Positions 40,748-50,460 of a stretch of 64,000 nt of DNA are shown one piece after another. The notes beneath the pieces are model-generated. The model was not told where the DNA came from, ran no database searches, and saw nothing but the letters and a program-made list of their open reading frames with translations. The translations under genes and the position numbers were made by a program. The stretch is from the NCBI GenBank assembly GCA_902619485.1, contig CACNEF010000001.1, positions 62,001-126,000 on the forward strand, written 5' to 3'. The stretch's first letter is position 1; the number at the start of each line of letters is the position of its first letter. This DNA is from an uncultured SAR116 cluster alpha proteobacterium (GTDB lineage Bacteria > Pseudomonadota > Alphaproteobacteria > Puniceispirillales > Marisalimonadaceae).

Positions 40748-40800
40748 TCAATTAAGTTAAACAAGAATTTTTCTGTTAATCTTAATAATTTGAACCTTAA

Positions 40801-43593
40801 TTAAAAATGTGCTGATAAACTATTTTGATTTTTTTCTAATGGTGGCGCAAATTTAGTAAGATCAATACCTTCAACAGCTATTTTATACTCATCTATAGTT
40901 GGCGTTCTTCCCAAAATCGCTGAAAGTACAACAACTGGTGTTGATGCAAGCAGTGACTCTCCTTTTTTTTCTTGGGAGTCTTCAACCACTCTTCCTTGAA
41001 ATAGTCTAGTTGAAGTGGCTAACACTGTGTCACCCTTTGCTGCTTTTTCTTGATTGCCCATGCAAAGATTACATCCTGGCCTTTCAAGGTAAAGAATATT
41101 TTCATATTCTAGACGAGCTGATTTCTTAGGATTTTTATCATCAAATTCAAAACCTGAATATTTTTGTAATATACTCCAGTCACCTTCGTCCTTGAGTTCA
41201 TCAATTATATTATAAGTTGGAGCTGCTACAACTAAAGGTGCCTTAAACTTTACCTGGCCCGAAGCTTTTTCAAGATTACGAAGCATTTGTGCTACAATTT
41301 TTACATCGCCTTTATGTACCATGCAAGAGCCGACAAAACCTAGATCTACTTTTTTTTCAGCATTGTAATAAGAAATTGGTCTAATTGTATCATGTGTATA
41401 TCTCTTTGAAACGTCTGAATTATTAACATCTGGATCAGCAATCATTGGTTCATCTATTAAGTCTAAATCAACTTCAACTTCTGCTGAATACTTTGCATTT
41501 ACATCAGGTCTTAAGGCAGGCTTTTCACCAGATTTGATTTCTGAAATTCTTTTTTCAGCAATGCCTATTAACTTATTAAGCATTTTATTTTCGTTTTCCA
41601 TTCCCTTGTCTATCATGACCTGTATTCTGTCTTTAGCAATTTCTAGTGACTTAATTAATGTTGCATCCTCTGAAATACATATTGATGCCTTTGCTTTCAT
41701 CTCAGCAGTCCAATCGGTAAAAGTAAAAGCTTGGTCGGCAAGAAGAGTTCCCAAATGAACTTCGATTATTTTCCCTTGAAATACATTATCGCCGAACTGC
41801 TTTAGCATCTGAGCTTGTGTAGCGTGAACTACATCTCTGAAGTCCATATGATCGCCCATTTTACCCTTAAAAGTTACTTTGACTGACTCTGGTATTGGCA
41901 TTGTTGCCTCACCAGTTGCCAAGGCCAAAGCAACAGTTCCAGAGTCTGCTCCAAATGCTACACCTTTTGACATTCTAGTATGAGAGTCACCACCAATAAT
42001 AATTGACCAATCATCAACAGTTATATCATTCAATACTTTATGGATAACGTCAGTCATTGAATGATAAGAATCTTTTGGGTCACGCGCAGTAATAAGACCA
42101 AATTTATGCATAAACTTCATCAGTCTTGGGGTATTTTCCTGAGCTTTAAAATCCCAAACTGAGGCTGTATGACATCCTGATTGATAAGCCCCGTCTACAG
42201 TCGGCGAAATTACAGTTGCTGCCATTGCCTCTAATTCCTGGGATGTCATTAAACCTGTAGTATCTTGTGATCCAACAATATTTACTTTTACCCTCACATC
42301 AGAGCCTGCATGTAAAAGCACATCCCCTTCTACACCTACCGCATTTGCGTTAAATATCTTTTCAACAGCAGTAAATCCTTGACCTTCATTATAAATTTGT
42401 TTTGAAGGTGCAAAAGCAGATTTTAATTCAACATTTAGAACCTTACAGGCAAAACTTTGCAATTTTTTTCCGAAGACAATTGCATAGGATCCGCCTGCTT
42501 TCATGAATTCTTGCTTTTGAGGTGAAAAAGAAGATGATAAATCAACTAATTCTTTCTCTCCTGTTTCATCAAAAAGCTTTTTCTTTTTTGTGTTTATTTT
42601 TAATACCGTACCAGTATCTACACTATATTTCTGTTCGAGGACTGGATTATCATCATTGTTAATTATTGGATTACCATCTGAGTCAAGTTTTTTTACCCAA
42701 TTTTTTAGGTCTACACCTATTCCTCCTGTAACTCCTACAGTTGTTAAAAATATTGGAGAAATTCCATTTGTGCCAGCAACAATTGGTGCAATATTTACAA
42801 AAGGCACATAAGGACTTGCTTGCTTTCCAGTCCATAAGGCAACATTATTGACACCAGACATTCTTGATGATCCAACACCCATAGTACCCTTTTCTGCGAT
42901 TAACATTACACGCTTATCAGGATGTTGCTTTTTTAATTCAGTAATTTCTAATTGGGCTTTTTCTGAAATCATACATTTACCATGTAGTTCTCGATCAGAT
43001 CTAGAATGTGCCTGATTTCCAGGTGACAACAAATCCGTAGAAATATCACCCTCTGCGGCAACGTAAGTAACAACTTTTACCTCTTCTTCAATTTCTGGAA
43101 GTTTAGTAAAAAATTCAGCATTAGAATAACTTTTTAGAATATCTTCTGCAATTTTGTTTCCATCTTTGTAAGCATTTTCTAATCTAGAAGTGTCAACCTC
43201 ATATAGAAATACTTGGGTTTTTAAAACTTCTGCGGCGTCTAACGCCACAGATTTGTCATCGCTAAGAGCTAAATCAAGAAGAACCTCGATAGAAGGACCC
43301 CCTTTCATATGTGATAATAGTTCAAAAGCAAGTGATGGTTTTATTTCATCAACTTTAATATTTTCTAAAATTATCTCTTTTAGAAATTTAGATTTTTCAT
43401 GAGCGGCTGAGGTTGTTCCAGGTATAGTATTATAAATTAAGAAATTGATAGATTCTTTTCTGTAATTATTATTAGTATCTTTAATTTGTGAAATTATTTC
43501 TTTTAATAACTTACCATCTTCAATTGGCTTGGGCTTCAAACCATCTTTTTTTCTAGTTTCTATTTCTGACAAATAATCTGTATATAAACTCAT
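40801..43593 (-). CDS. acnB: Aconitate hydratase B
   Basis: AcnB-type architecture; GGDSHTRMSKGVAFGADSGTVALALATGEATMPIPESVKV; RPGCNLCMGNQ. Confidence 0.96.
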   Translation of the reverse strand: MSLYTDYLSEIETRKKDGLKPKPIEDGKLLKEIISQIKDTNNNYRKESINFLIYNTIPGTTSAAHEKSKFLKEIILENIKVDEIKPSLAFELLSHMKGGPSIEVLLDLALSDDKSVALDAAEVLKTQVFLYEVDTSRLENAYKDGNKIAEDILKSYSNAEFFTKLPEIEEEVKVVTYVAAEGDISTDLLSPGNQAHSRSDRELHGKCMISEKAQLEITELKKQHPDKRVMLIAEKGTMGVGSSRMSGVNNVALWTGKQASPYVPFVNIAPIVAGTNGISPIFLTTVGVTGGIGVDLKNWVKKLDSDGNPIINNDDNPVLEQKYSVDTGTVLKINTKKKKLFDETGEKELVDLSSSFSPQKQEFMKAGGSYAIVFGKKLQSFACKVLNVELKSAFAPSKQIYNEGQGFTAVEKIFNANAVGVEGDVLLHAGSDVRVKVNIVGSQDTTGLMTSQELEAMAATVISPTVDGAYQSGCHTASVWDFKAQENTPRLMKFMHKFGLITARDPKDSYHSMTDVIHKVLNDITVDDWSIIIGGDSHTRMSKGVAFGADSGTVALALATGEATMPIPESVKVTFKGKMGDHMDFRDVVHATQAQMLKQFGDNVFQGKIIEVHLGTLLADQAFTFTDWTAEMKAKASICISEDATLIKSLEIAKDRIQVMIDKGMENENKMLNKLIGIAEKRISEIKSGEKPALRPDVNAKYSAEVEVDLDLIDEPMIADPDVNNSDVSKRYTHDTIRPISYYNAEKKVDLGFVGSCMVHKGDVKIVAQMLRNLEKASGQVKFKAPLVVAAPTYNIIDELKDEGDWSILQKYSGFEFDDKNPKKSARLEYENILYLERPGCNLCMGNQEKAAKGDTVLATSTRLFQGRVVEDSQEKKGESLLASTPVVVLSAILGRTPTIDEYKIAVEGIDLTKFAPPLEKNQNSLSAHF

Positions 43594-43765
43594 AACTTTC
43601 CTTAAAACTTCTAAAAATTGAAATCAATAATTGGTATCGGACAATGAATTAATTTAAAAAAATATATATGTATATGCATTATTTTACTAATAAACAGAAG
43701 TCATAACAACATAATTTTATGATTTATTTATTAATGAAAATTACTAGTGAATAAAATAAATTATA

Positions 43766-44293
43766 TTAAGTTTCTAAATTAATCCATTTTGGCTCAACAG
43801 ATAATTTTATAAAAAATTTTTCAAGTTGGTCAAATGTAATTTTTAAAGTTTGATTGTTTTCCAGTGGATGTGCAAAAATGTTTTTATAAGATTTTAGCTG
43901 ACTGTCTAAATAAATACTTACATTGTTTTTAACTCCATTAATCATAGCAAAAGGAGAAACAGCCCCTGGCAAAACACCTAAATTTTCCATTAACCTTTCA
44001 TGAGAACCAAAACTAAGACGACCCACATTTATATTTTCTGCAAGTAACTTTAAGTCGATAATTGCGTCTTGATGAGCTACAAATAAGATATTATTTTTCT
44101 TTTTATCTCGTAGATAAAGATTCTTTATATGACCATTTTCTTTTTTATTACCAAAAAGTTTTCCTTGTAGTAATTTAGATTCTTTCACTGAAATCAGTGG
44201 TTTATGGGTAAAATGTTTATAGATAATTTTCCATTCATCTAATTGTTTTAATAGTTGCTTAGATGATATTGGAAGTTTTAAGTGATGATCCAT
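43766..44293 (-). CDS. YbaK/ProX-type prolyl-tRNA editing deacylase family
   Basis: HLKNLYLRDKKKNNILFVAHQD-type, LSFGSHERLMENLGVLPGAVSPFAMIN. Confidence 0.88.
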   Translation of the reverse strand: MDHHLKLPISSKQLLKQLDEWKIIYKHFTHKPLISVKESKLLQGKLFGNKKENGHIKNLYLRDKKKNNILFVAHQDAIIDLKLLAENINVGRLSFGSHERLMENLGVLPGAVSPFAMINGVKNNVSIYLDSQLKSYKNIFAHPLENNQTLKITFDQLEKFFIKLSVEPKWINLET

Positions 44294-44320
44294 TTTAAGA
44301 TTTTATTAACATTGTAATTC

Positions 44321-44782
44321 TTATATTTTACTAATTTTTTGCTCTTCTAAAACATAATTTTTAAAGTTTTCAAAAAATGTTTTAGAAAGCTTTTTTGCGG
44401 TACTCAAAATCAAACGACTCCCAAGTTGAGCTATTTTACCTTTAACTTCGCTTTTAGCGATATATTTTAATATAGTGTCGTTATCATCTTCAACTAACTC
44501 AACATCTGCGCCGCCTTTAGCAAAACCTGCAACACCTCCGTCACCTTCTCCACTGAGAGAATATTTGGTAGGGCCAGAAGATAGATCTAATGTAACCTTT
44601 CCTCTAAATTTTGCTTTTATGGGACCAATTTTCAAGACTACTTTTGCTGCCAACGTTCCGTCTTCAGCCTCTAATAATTCTTCACATCCTGGAATACATT
44701 TTTGTAATACCTCTAGATTGTTTAAACAACTGTAAACATATTCTAACTTTCCTGGTATCCTGACCTCATCATTAAGTTCCAT
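44321..44782 (-). CDS. CoxG-like SRPBCC protein (carbon monoxide dehydrogenase subunit G family)
   Basis: VYSCLNNLEVLQKCIPGCEEL, LKIGPIKAKFRGKVTL, AQLGSRLILSTAKKLSKTFFENF. Confidence 0.87.
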   Translation of the reverse strand: MELNDEVRIPGKLEYVYSCLNNLEVLQKCIPGCEELLEAEDGTLAAKVVLKIGPIKAKFRGKVTLDLSSGPTKYSLSGEGDGGVAGFAKGGADVELVEDDNDTILKYIAKSEVKGKIAQLGSRLILSTAKKLSKTFFENFKNYVLEEQKISKI

Positions 44783-44816
44783 TTTAAAACTTCTATCTAC
44801 ATTTGATTAAGAATTG

Positions 44817-44868
44817 TGGCAGGGATAACCTTAATTGAACCGGGAGCCTTGCGGCACTAGTTTTTGAG
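44817..44868 (-). repeat. Decayed duplicate of the tRNA-Leu(CAA) 3' half (candidate att site)
   Basis: TGGCAGGGATAACCTTAATTGAACCGGGA-GCCTTGCGGCACTAGTTTTTGAG aligns with 49202-49254: 46 identities, 6 mismatches and 1 gap over 53 columns. Confidence 0.9.
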
Positions 44869-45018
44869 TTACTTGATGACAATTATGCATAATCAACATA
44901 GTAAAGTAATTATAGGTATTCTCCTAATTCTAGATTAATTGTTATTCTGTATTGTATACACAGTCAAGCCAGTTTAGTTGATTTTTGTACCATTTTTCGG
45001 ACCATATATTTATCAGTC

Positions 45019-45138
45019 ATGGAGAATAAGTTGACGGTACTCGTCATTATAGCTTTAGCGATATTGATATTTACTTTGTATTTTCTATTTAATTGGTCTA
45101 TGAGCATTGGACTGTCACGTTATTTTGTTGATAAATAA
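45019..45138 (+). CDS. Possible small membrane protein (39 aa)
   Basis: ATG...TAA: MENKLTVLVIIALAILIFTLYFLFNWSMSIGLSRYFVDK. Single hydrophobic helix; below the track cutoff. Confidence 0.4.
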   Translation: MENKLTVLVIIALAILIFTLYFLFNWSMSIGLSRYFVDK

Positions 45139-45447
45139 GTGTCAACATACGAATGACACACCTAGATTTAACATTAAGAGAATTTCAAATATCCAATAAG
45201 TCTCTTGATTCAAGCTGTAAAGAAATTGGAGTATAATTCTATAATTTAGTTTGTATTTTCGATATATAAGTAAATTCGATTTATGCTGTTTTATTAGACA
45301 TTAATTAAAATGATTAACTGATTTAGCTTATTTTTTTAGCATCCTGAGCTTTCAGTAAAAAAAAAGCCGATTAGAAATTGTATTATATAACGCAAATAAT
45401 AATTTCCTGTAAATATTCAACTTAACGCAAACATAGGAGTATGTAAT

Positions 45448-46302
45448 ATGCAAACAACTAAATTTTCACGCCGTCAAGTTTTAGTCACTGCTGCCTCGGG
45501 TTTGGCAGTATCAATGTTAGCACCTGGTTTAGCTCGCGCAGCAAGTAAAACTTTATCTGATGTGAAAGCGTCGGGAGTATTGCAAATCGGATGTGAAGCA
45601 ACGTATCCGCCTTTTACTTTTCGGGACGCGGGTAAGATAGTGGGCTATGATGTCGATTTAGCAGCTTTGATGTGTTCTTCATTAGGGGTTAAGCCAGAAT
45701 TTATTGACACGCAGTGGTCAGGTGTAATTCCAGCGCTTTATGCTGGAAGGTTCGATGTGATTATGTCGTCTATGAGTTACCGTAAAGAGCGTTTAAAAAA
45801 GGTTGCTTTTTCTATTCCGTATGCTGAAGCAAGCCAAGCTATGCTTATTCGAGCAGATGATGCCTCAAAAATCATGTCGGTGAAAGATCTTTCAGGCAAA
45901 GTACTTGGAGTTAAACTTGGATCACCTGGTGAAATGATGAAGCCGGCTCTTGAAAAAGAAATCGTAGCCGCCAAAGGAAAGGGTTTTTCTGATGTAAAAA
46001 TTTATGATGATCATCCCTCTGCATACCTTGCGCTCAGTCAAGGAACAGTTGATGGTGTGCTTAACACTCTGCCAACATTAGGAAAAGTGATGAAGGACCG
46101 TCCAGGTGCATATGCATTAGTACGCCCAGTAGGAAAGTTGAATTGGGCAGGAATAGCAGCGCGTAAAGAAGATACAGAAATTGTCAAATGGATGGATGCT
46201 GAACTCACGAGGCTGAAAGATAGCGGAGAGATTTACGCATTGCAAGAAAAGTGGTTTGGGTTCAAAATGCAACTGTCAGACACAATTCCTTCGTTTGCGT
46301 GA
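45448..46302 (+). CDS. Family 3 amino-acid-type ABC transporter substrate-binding protein with Tat-like signal
   Basis: MQTTKFSRRQVLVTAASGLAVSMLAPGLARAA (twin Arg); LQIGCEATYPPFTFRDAGKIVGYDVDLA typical of SBP family 3. Confidence 0.92.
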   Translation: MQTTKFSRRQVLVTAASGLAVSMLAPGLARAASKTLSDVKASGVLQIGCEATYPPFTFRDAGKIVGYDVDLAALMCSSLGVKPEFIDTQWSGVIPALYAGRFDVIMSSMSYRKERLKKVAFSIPYAEASQAMLIRADDASKIMSVKDLSGKVLGVKLGSPGEMMKPALEKEIVAAKGKGFSDVKIYDDHPSAYLALSQGTVDGVLNTLPTLGKVMKDRPGAYALVRPVGKLNWAGIAARKEDTEIVKWMDAELTRLKDSGEIYALQEKWFGFKMQLSDTIPSFA

Positions 46303-46318
46303 TAGCTAGTTTAACTTA

Positions 46319-46350
46319 CCTTGTCCCTTTAATAGCTTAGGGGGACAAGG
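46319..46350 (+). promoter_or_regulatory. Intercistronic hairpin between binding-protein and permease genes
   Basis: CCTTGTCCC (46319-46327) pairs with GGGACAAGG (46342-46350), 9 bp with a 14-nt loop, not followed by a T-run. Confidence 0.6.
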
Positions 46351-46366
46351 TTAAAAAGGTGATTAT

Positions 46367-47020
46367 ATGACTATTGATTGGGGCATTATATTTAAAAGCA
46401 TTCCACTCCTTGGTCATGGTGTAGTAGTAACGTTGCAAGTCTCAGCACTAGCATCTGTCTTAGGTTTGATGCTTGGTGTAGTTTTGGGTTTGTGTTCACT
46501 GTCGCATAGCAGAGCCCTTCGTTGGATTGTTGCTGGTTATGTTGATTTTATACGCGGTACACCGTTGCTGATCCAAATTTTTCTAGTTTTTTTTGCACTC
46601 CCTGCGCTTGGTGTTCGATTTGATGAATTTTGGGCCGGTGTAGTCGCACTTTCTTTGAATTCCGCAGCATTCGTAGCTGAAGTTGTGCGAGGTGGCGTTG
46701 GGTCTATTGAGCGAGGCCAGTCCGAAGCAGCAACTGCCATAGGCATGCGACATAGGCAAATTCTAATATATATTTTACTTCCACAAGCTTATAGACAAAT
46801 GGTTCCGCCACTGACAAACGAGCTAATAAGCTTAGTAAAAAATTCATCTTTACTCTCGGTAATATCAGTATATGAACTAACAAGAGCAGGTCAGGCAATA
46901 ATCTCAGTGCACTTTGTGCCATTTGAGATTTATACTCTGCTAGCGGTGTATTATTATGTTCTTATTAAAGTATTAAGCTGGTTGTCAGGTCGACTTGAGC
47001 GGAGGCTTCCAACATGGTAA
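46367..47020 (+). CDS. Polar amino acid-type ABC transporter permease (HisM/GlnP family)
   Basis: [67 protein letters not shown]. Confidence 0.95.
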   Translation: MTIDWGIIFKSIPLLGHGVVVTLQVSALASVLGLMLGVVLGLCSLSHSRALRWIVAGYVDFIRGTPLLIQIFLVFFALPALGVRFDEFWAGVVALSLNSAAFVAEVVRGGVGSIERGQSEAATAIGMRHRQILIYILLPQAYRQMVPPLTNELISLVKNSSLLSVISVYELTRAGQAIISVHFVPFEIYTLLAVYYYVLIKVLSWLSGRLERRLPTW

Positions 47021-47760
47021 CTCCGGTAATCCAGGTGCAAGATCTTAGCAAAAGCTTTGGAGATAATTCTGTGTTACGTCGTGTATCGATGGATGTAGCT
47101 ACTGGTGAAACTGTTGTAATTATTGGAGCATCTGGTTCAGGTAAGACCACCTTTCTACGCTGCCTAAATAGATTGGAGGAGCCTGGCGCTGGTACTATAC
47201 GGTTAGATGGAAACCCAATGGTGAATAGTGGTTCTGAAAAACTTATCGCAGACCAACGCAGTCAATTTGGCTTTGTTTTCCAAAGGTTCAATCTATTTCC
47301 TCATTTTTCTGCCCTAGATAATGTAGCTATCGGGCCTGAAAAGGTTCGTGGGATGTCTAAGTCGGATGCAAGAGCTCTCGCCGCAGCTGAACTTAAACGG
47401 GTTCATATGTCTGATCACGTAATGAAGCGTCCAGTTCAGCTATCCGGTGGGCAACAGCAAAGAGTAGCAATAGCACGAGCACTAGCAATGAAGCCTAGAG
47501 TTATGCTGTTTGATGAACCAACTTCGGCCCTGGATCCTGAATTGGTTCAAGAGGTGCTAGATGTGATGAAGGAATTAGCAAACGGAGGTATGACTATGGT
47601 AGTAGTTACCCATGAAATGAATTTTGCGCGTGAAGTTGCAGACCGCGTAATTTATATGGAAAATGGTAGGATTGCTGAGGAGGGTCCACCAGAAATTTTG
47701 TTCAGAGAACCAAAATCGCCTGGTGCACAGCGGTTTCTTAGGCATTTGAACCATGAGTGA
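47014..47760 (+). CDS. Polar amino acid-type ABC transporter ATPase (GlnQ/HisP family)
   Basis: [73 protein letters not shown]. Confidence 0.96.
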   Translation: MVTPVIQVQDLSKSFGDNSVLRRVSMDVATGETVVIIGASGSGKTTFLRCLNRLEEPGAGTIRLDGNPMVNSGSEKLIADQRSQFGFVFQRFNLFPHFSALDNVAIGPEKVRGMSKSDARALAAAELKRVHMSDHVMKRPVQLSGGQQQRVAIARALAMKPRVMLFDEPTSALDPELVQEVLDVMKELANGGMTMVVVTHEMNFAREVADRVIYMENGRIAEEGPPEILFREPKSPGAQRFLRHLNHE

Positions 47761-49126
47761 GGCTCTTGCAACACCAGATATGATCGTAGCAGGAGGCACT
47801 CTGCTTACCTCAGATCCCAGTAGACCTTACATCCAAGAAGGTTGGGTAGTTATAGATAACGGCCGAATACAGTCAATTCAAGACAAAAAGCCGGACAGGT
47901 TTCACCCGGCAACAAAAGTAATAGATGCGAAGGGGTTTGTCATTACACCTGGGTTTGTTAATGTCCATACCCATGCTATCCTTAGTATGGTTCGCGGAGT
48001 GGCAGAAGATATGGGGTTTGCGCCGGCTTATACCATTGGTGTGCCTCATGGACATGATCCAAGCCCAGAAGAGGCATATGCTATGGCTCAGCTGGGCGGT
48101 TTAGAAGCACTCCTCTTCGGATCAACTATAATCAACGATACCTTCACACACCAGAATATTTCACTTCCAGCGATGGCTGAAACAGGGATCAGAGCATGGG
48201 GCTGTGGAAGAATCCACGATGTTGATTTTACACGCGTACATCTCGGTGAGTGGACCTATAACACAGAAATAGGAGAACATACTCTCAGGGAAGCCTCGGA
48301 ACTGATTGAAGAATACCACGATCCAATTAGTCTACGCACTGGGGTGGTTTTAGCACCTCACGCGCCAGATACTTGTTCGCCAGATCTATTGCGCCAAGTT
48401 CGAAATATGCGTGACCACAAAGGATTGCGGATCAACACTCATGTTTCACAAAGTCAAGTTGAAGTTGATTTCATTCGAGAACGTGACAAGATGAGTCCAC
48501 CTGAATTATTGGAAGATGTCGGACTGCTAGATAATCGTTTAATTGGTGCGCATTGTATACACGTATCGAAAACAGATATTGAGAGACTTGGACGCGCAGG
48601 CGCACATCTGGCTCATATAGCTAAGGGCAATCAAACACACGGTCAGGTGGCGCCGACCAGTGCTCTGCGTCGCGCGGGTATGAATTTGGCACTTTCAACC
48701 GACAACATGCATGCTGATATGGTGGAATTGATGAGATGGGCTTTAGCTTCAGGTCGTTTACAAGATGGTAAGATTACCAATGATTGGCAGCCTGCCAATG
48801 TATTTGAGGCTGCTACAATTGGAGGTGCGCGGGCGCTTGGTCTGGAAGACGAGGTTGGTTCTTTAACAGTTGGTAAACGCGCTGATTTAGTAATGTTTGA
48901 CTTTAGGCGCCCACATTTGAGACCGCTTACAAACGTGTTGGGAACACTTGTACACACAGGACAGGGTCGAGACGTAGATACAGTCATTGTGGAGGGCGAG
49001 GTTGTTGTTTCTGGTGGAGAGCCACTACGAGTGGACAAATTAGCTGTTCTTGAAGCTGCAGAAACTGCAGCCGCTGCGCTATGGCGCCGAGCGCGATCAG
49101 AAGAGTTAGCGTTTTCAAAAAGTTAA
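47753..49126 (+). CDS. Metal-dependent amidohydrolase/deaminase (TrzN/SsnA/MtaD-like)
   Basis: [20 protein letters not shown] (HxH), [51 protein letters not shown]. Confidence 0.9.
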   Translation: MSEALATPDMIVAGGTLLTSDPSRPYIQEGWVVIDNGRIQSIQDKKPDRFHPATKVIDAKGFVITPGFVNVHTHAILSMVRGVAEDMGFAPAYTIGVPHGHDPSPEEAYAMAQLGGLEALLFGSTIINDTFTHQNISLPAMAETGIRAWGCGRIHDVDFTRVHLGEWTYNTEIGEHTLREASELIEEYHDPISLRTGVVLAPHAPDTCSPDLLRQVRNMRDHKGLRINTHVSQSQVEVDFIRERDKMSPPELLEDVGLLDNRLIGAHCIHVSKTDIERLGRAGAHLAHIAKGNQTHGQVAPTSALRRAGMNLALSTDNMHADMVELMRWALASGRLQDGKITNDWQPANVFEAATIGGARALGLEDEVGSLTVGKRADLVMFDFRRPHLRPLTNVLGTLVHTGQGRDVDTVIVEGEVVVSGGEPLRVDKLAVLEAAETAAAALWRRARSEELAFSKS

Positions 49127-49201
49127 ATTTTAAGAATGTTGGTTGAATTCAAAACTACGAATAATCCTCTAAACACCCTACCTACATTTATTTATGAAGT
49201 T

Positions 49202-49286
49202 TGGTAGGGATACCCGGAATCGAACCGGGAAGCCTTGCGGCACTGGTTTTTGAGACCAGCGTGTTTACCTATTTCACCATATCCCC
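49202..49286 (-). tRNA. tRNA-Leu (anticodon CAA), encoded CCA
   Basis: Minus strand: GGGGATATGGTGAAATAGGTAAACACGCTGGTCTCAAAAACCAGTGCCGCAAGGCTTCCCGGTTCGATTCCGGGTATCCCTACCA. Acceptor stem, CTGGT-CTCAAAA-ACCAG anticodon arm, variable arm and CCGGTTCGATTCCGG T-arm all fold. Confidence 0.97.
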
Positions 49287-49377
49287 AAATAATTATTTCA
49301 ATTACCTATTTAATACTTATAACAATGTTAATAAATTTAAAATATTAATTTAATTTTTTTAATATATAACAAGCAAC

Positions 49378-49977
49378 ATGATATTCTTAAGTATAAAAAC
49401 TAAAATTGATCTTTTAATTGAAAAAGCAAAATATAATGCGAAAAAACCCTTAGCCGAAAAAATTCTTGGCTTTATTTCTTCAATAGAATCAATAATTTTT
49501 CCTATTCCAGTTGATCCATTTCTTGCAGGATTGACTTTAGCAGCCCCAAAAAAAGCATTCAAATTTGGATTATTTTGTACAATTGGCTCAGTTATTGGAG
49601 GTGTTATAGGATGGTTACTTGGTTATTTTATCGGACCTTCAATTGAAAATATATTATTGAACATTCCTTGGTTTACCGAAGAAAAATTTATGTCAGTAAA
49701 GTCAGCCTATAATGAAAATGGTATGCTTATAATTTTTTTAGGAGCATTTACACCTCTTCCATACAAAATTATTACCATTACAAGTGGTATAGCTGGAATA
49801 AACATCATTGGGTTTATATTAATGTCTCTTGTAGGTAGGGGTATGAGATTTTTTATGGTTGCATATTTAACAAAATTTTTTGGGATGCCTGCTTTATTAT
49901 TTTTACAGAGACATTTTCTTTTATCTTCTAGTATATTAGGAATAGCAATTATTGTATTTTCGATTTATGTTTTTTAG
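49378..49977 (+). CDS. YqaA-like SNARE-associated/DedA family membrane protein
   Basis: Polytopic; ESIIFPIPVDPFLAGLTLAAPKKAFKFGLFCTIGSVIGGVIGWLLGYFIG. Confidence 0.83.
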   Translation: MIFLSIKTKIDLLIEKAKYNAKKPLAEKILGFISSIESIIFPIPVDPFLAGLTLAAPKKAFKFGLFCTIGSVIGGVIGWLLGYFIGPSIENILLNIPWFTEEKFMSVKSAYNENGMLIIFLGAFTPLPYKIITITSGIAGINIIGFILMSLVGRGMRFFMVAYLTKFFGMPALLFLQRHFLLSSSILGIAIIVFSIYVF

Positions 49978-50460
49978 ATGTCCACAAGTAATATTTTCAA
50001 AATTTCGTTTATTATTTCATCTTTAATGCTACTTTCAGCTTTTTATTTAGAGTATTTTCATGGTGCTTTACCCTGCGATCTTTGTATCACTCAAAGATGG
50101 TTTCATAGTTCAATCATTGCTTATAGTTTCATAATTATTTTAATTATTAACAAAACTTTGATTTCTAACAAACTTCTTTTACTAGTTGGAGCTATTCTTT
50201 GGCTTTCAAGCTCTTTAGCAGGGTTATATCATTTTGGAATAGAGATGAATTTTTGGACTGGTCCTGATGAGTGTTCATCAAATATTGATTTTTCAAAAGA
50301 TACACTTACATATTTATTACAAAAATCTACTATCAAGTGTGACGAAGTAATGTTTGAAATATTAGGATTATCTCTTGCTGGTTGGAACGCGCTAGCTTCA
50401 TTCTTTATCTTCTTAGTAGCTATTATTTTATTATTTAACAAAAGGCTAATGAAAATATGA
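49978..50460 (+). CDS. dsbB: Disulfide bond formation protein DsbB
   Basis: ALPCDLCITQRWFH (CxxC), AGLYHFGIEMNFWTGPDECSS. Confidence 0.88.
   Translation: MSTSNIFKISFIISSLMLLSAFYLEYFHGALPCDLCITQRWFHSSIIAYSFIIILIINKTLISNKLLLLVGAILWLSSSLAGLYHFGIEMNFWTGPDECSSNIDFSKDTLTYLLQKSTIKCDEVMFEILGLSLAGWNALASFFIFLVAIILLFNKRLMKI

Larger units (their letters stand above)
44817..49201. mobile_element. Genomic island integrated at the tRNA-Leu 3' end; no integrase retained
   Basis: Flanked by intact tRNA and 3'-half copy in direct orientation; interior genes are less AT-rich than the backbone and form one transport/catabolism cassette. Confidence 0.78.

Noticed and set aside
45154-45237. 27-aa ORF MTHLDLTLREFQISNKSLDSSCKEIGV after the small membrane ORF
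   Set aside because: Too short and without hydrophobic or motif support; likely chance.
48643-49038. Minus-strand 131-aa ORF inside the island
   Set aside because: Antisense to the amidohydrolase; Ser/Thr/Pro-rich shadow translation enabled by locally higher GC.
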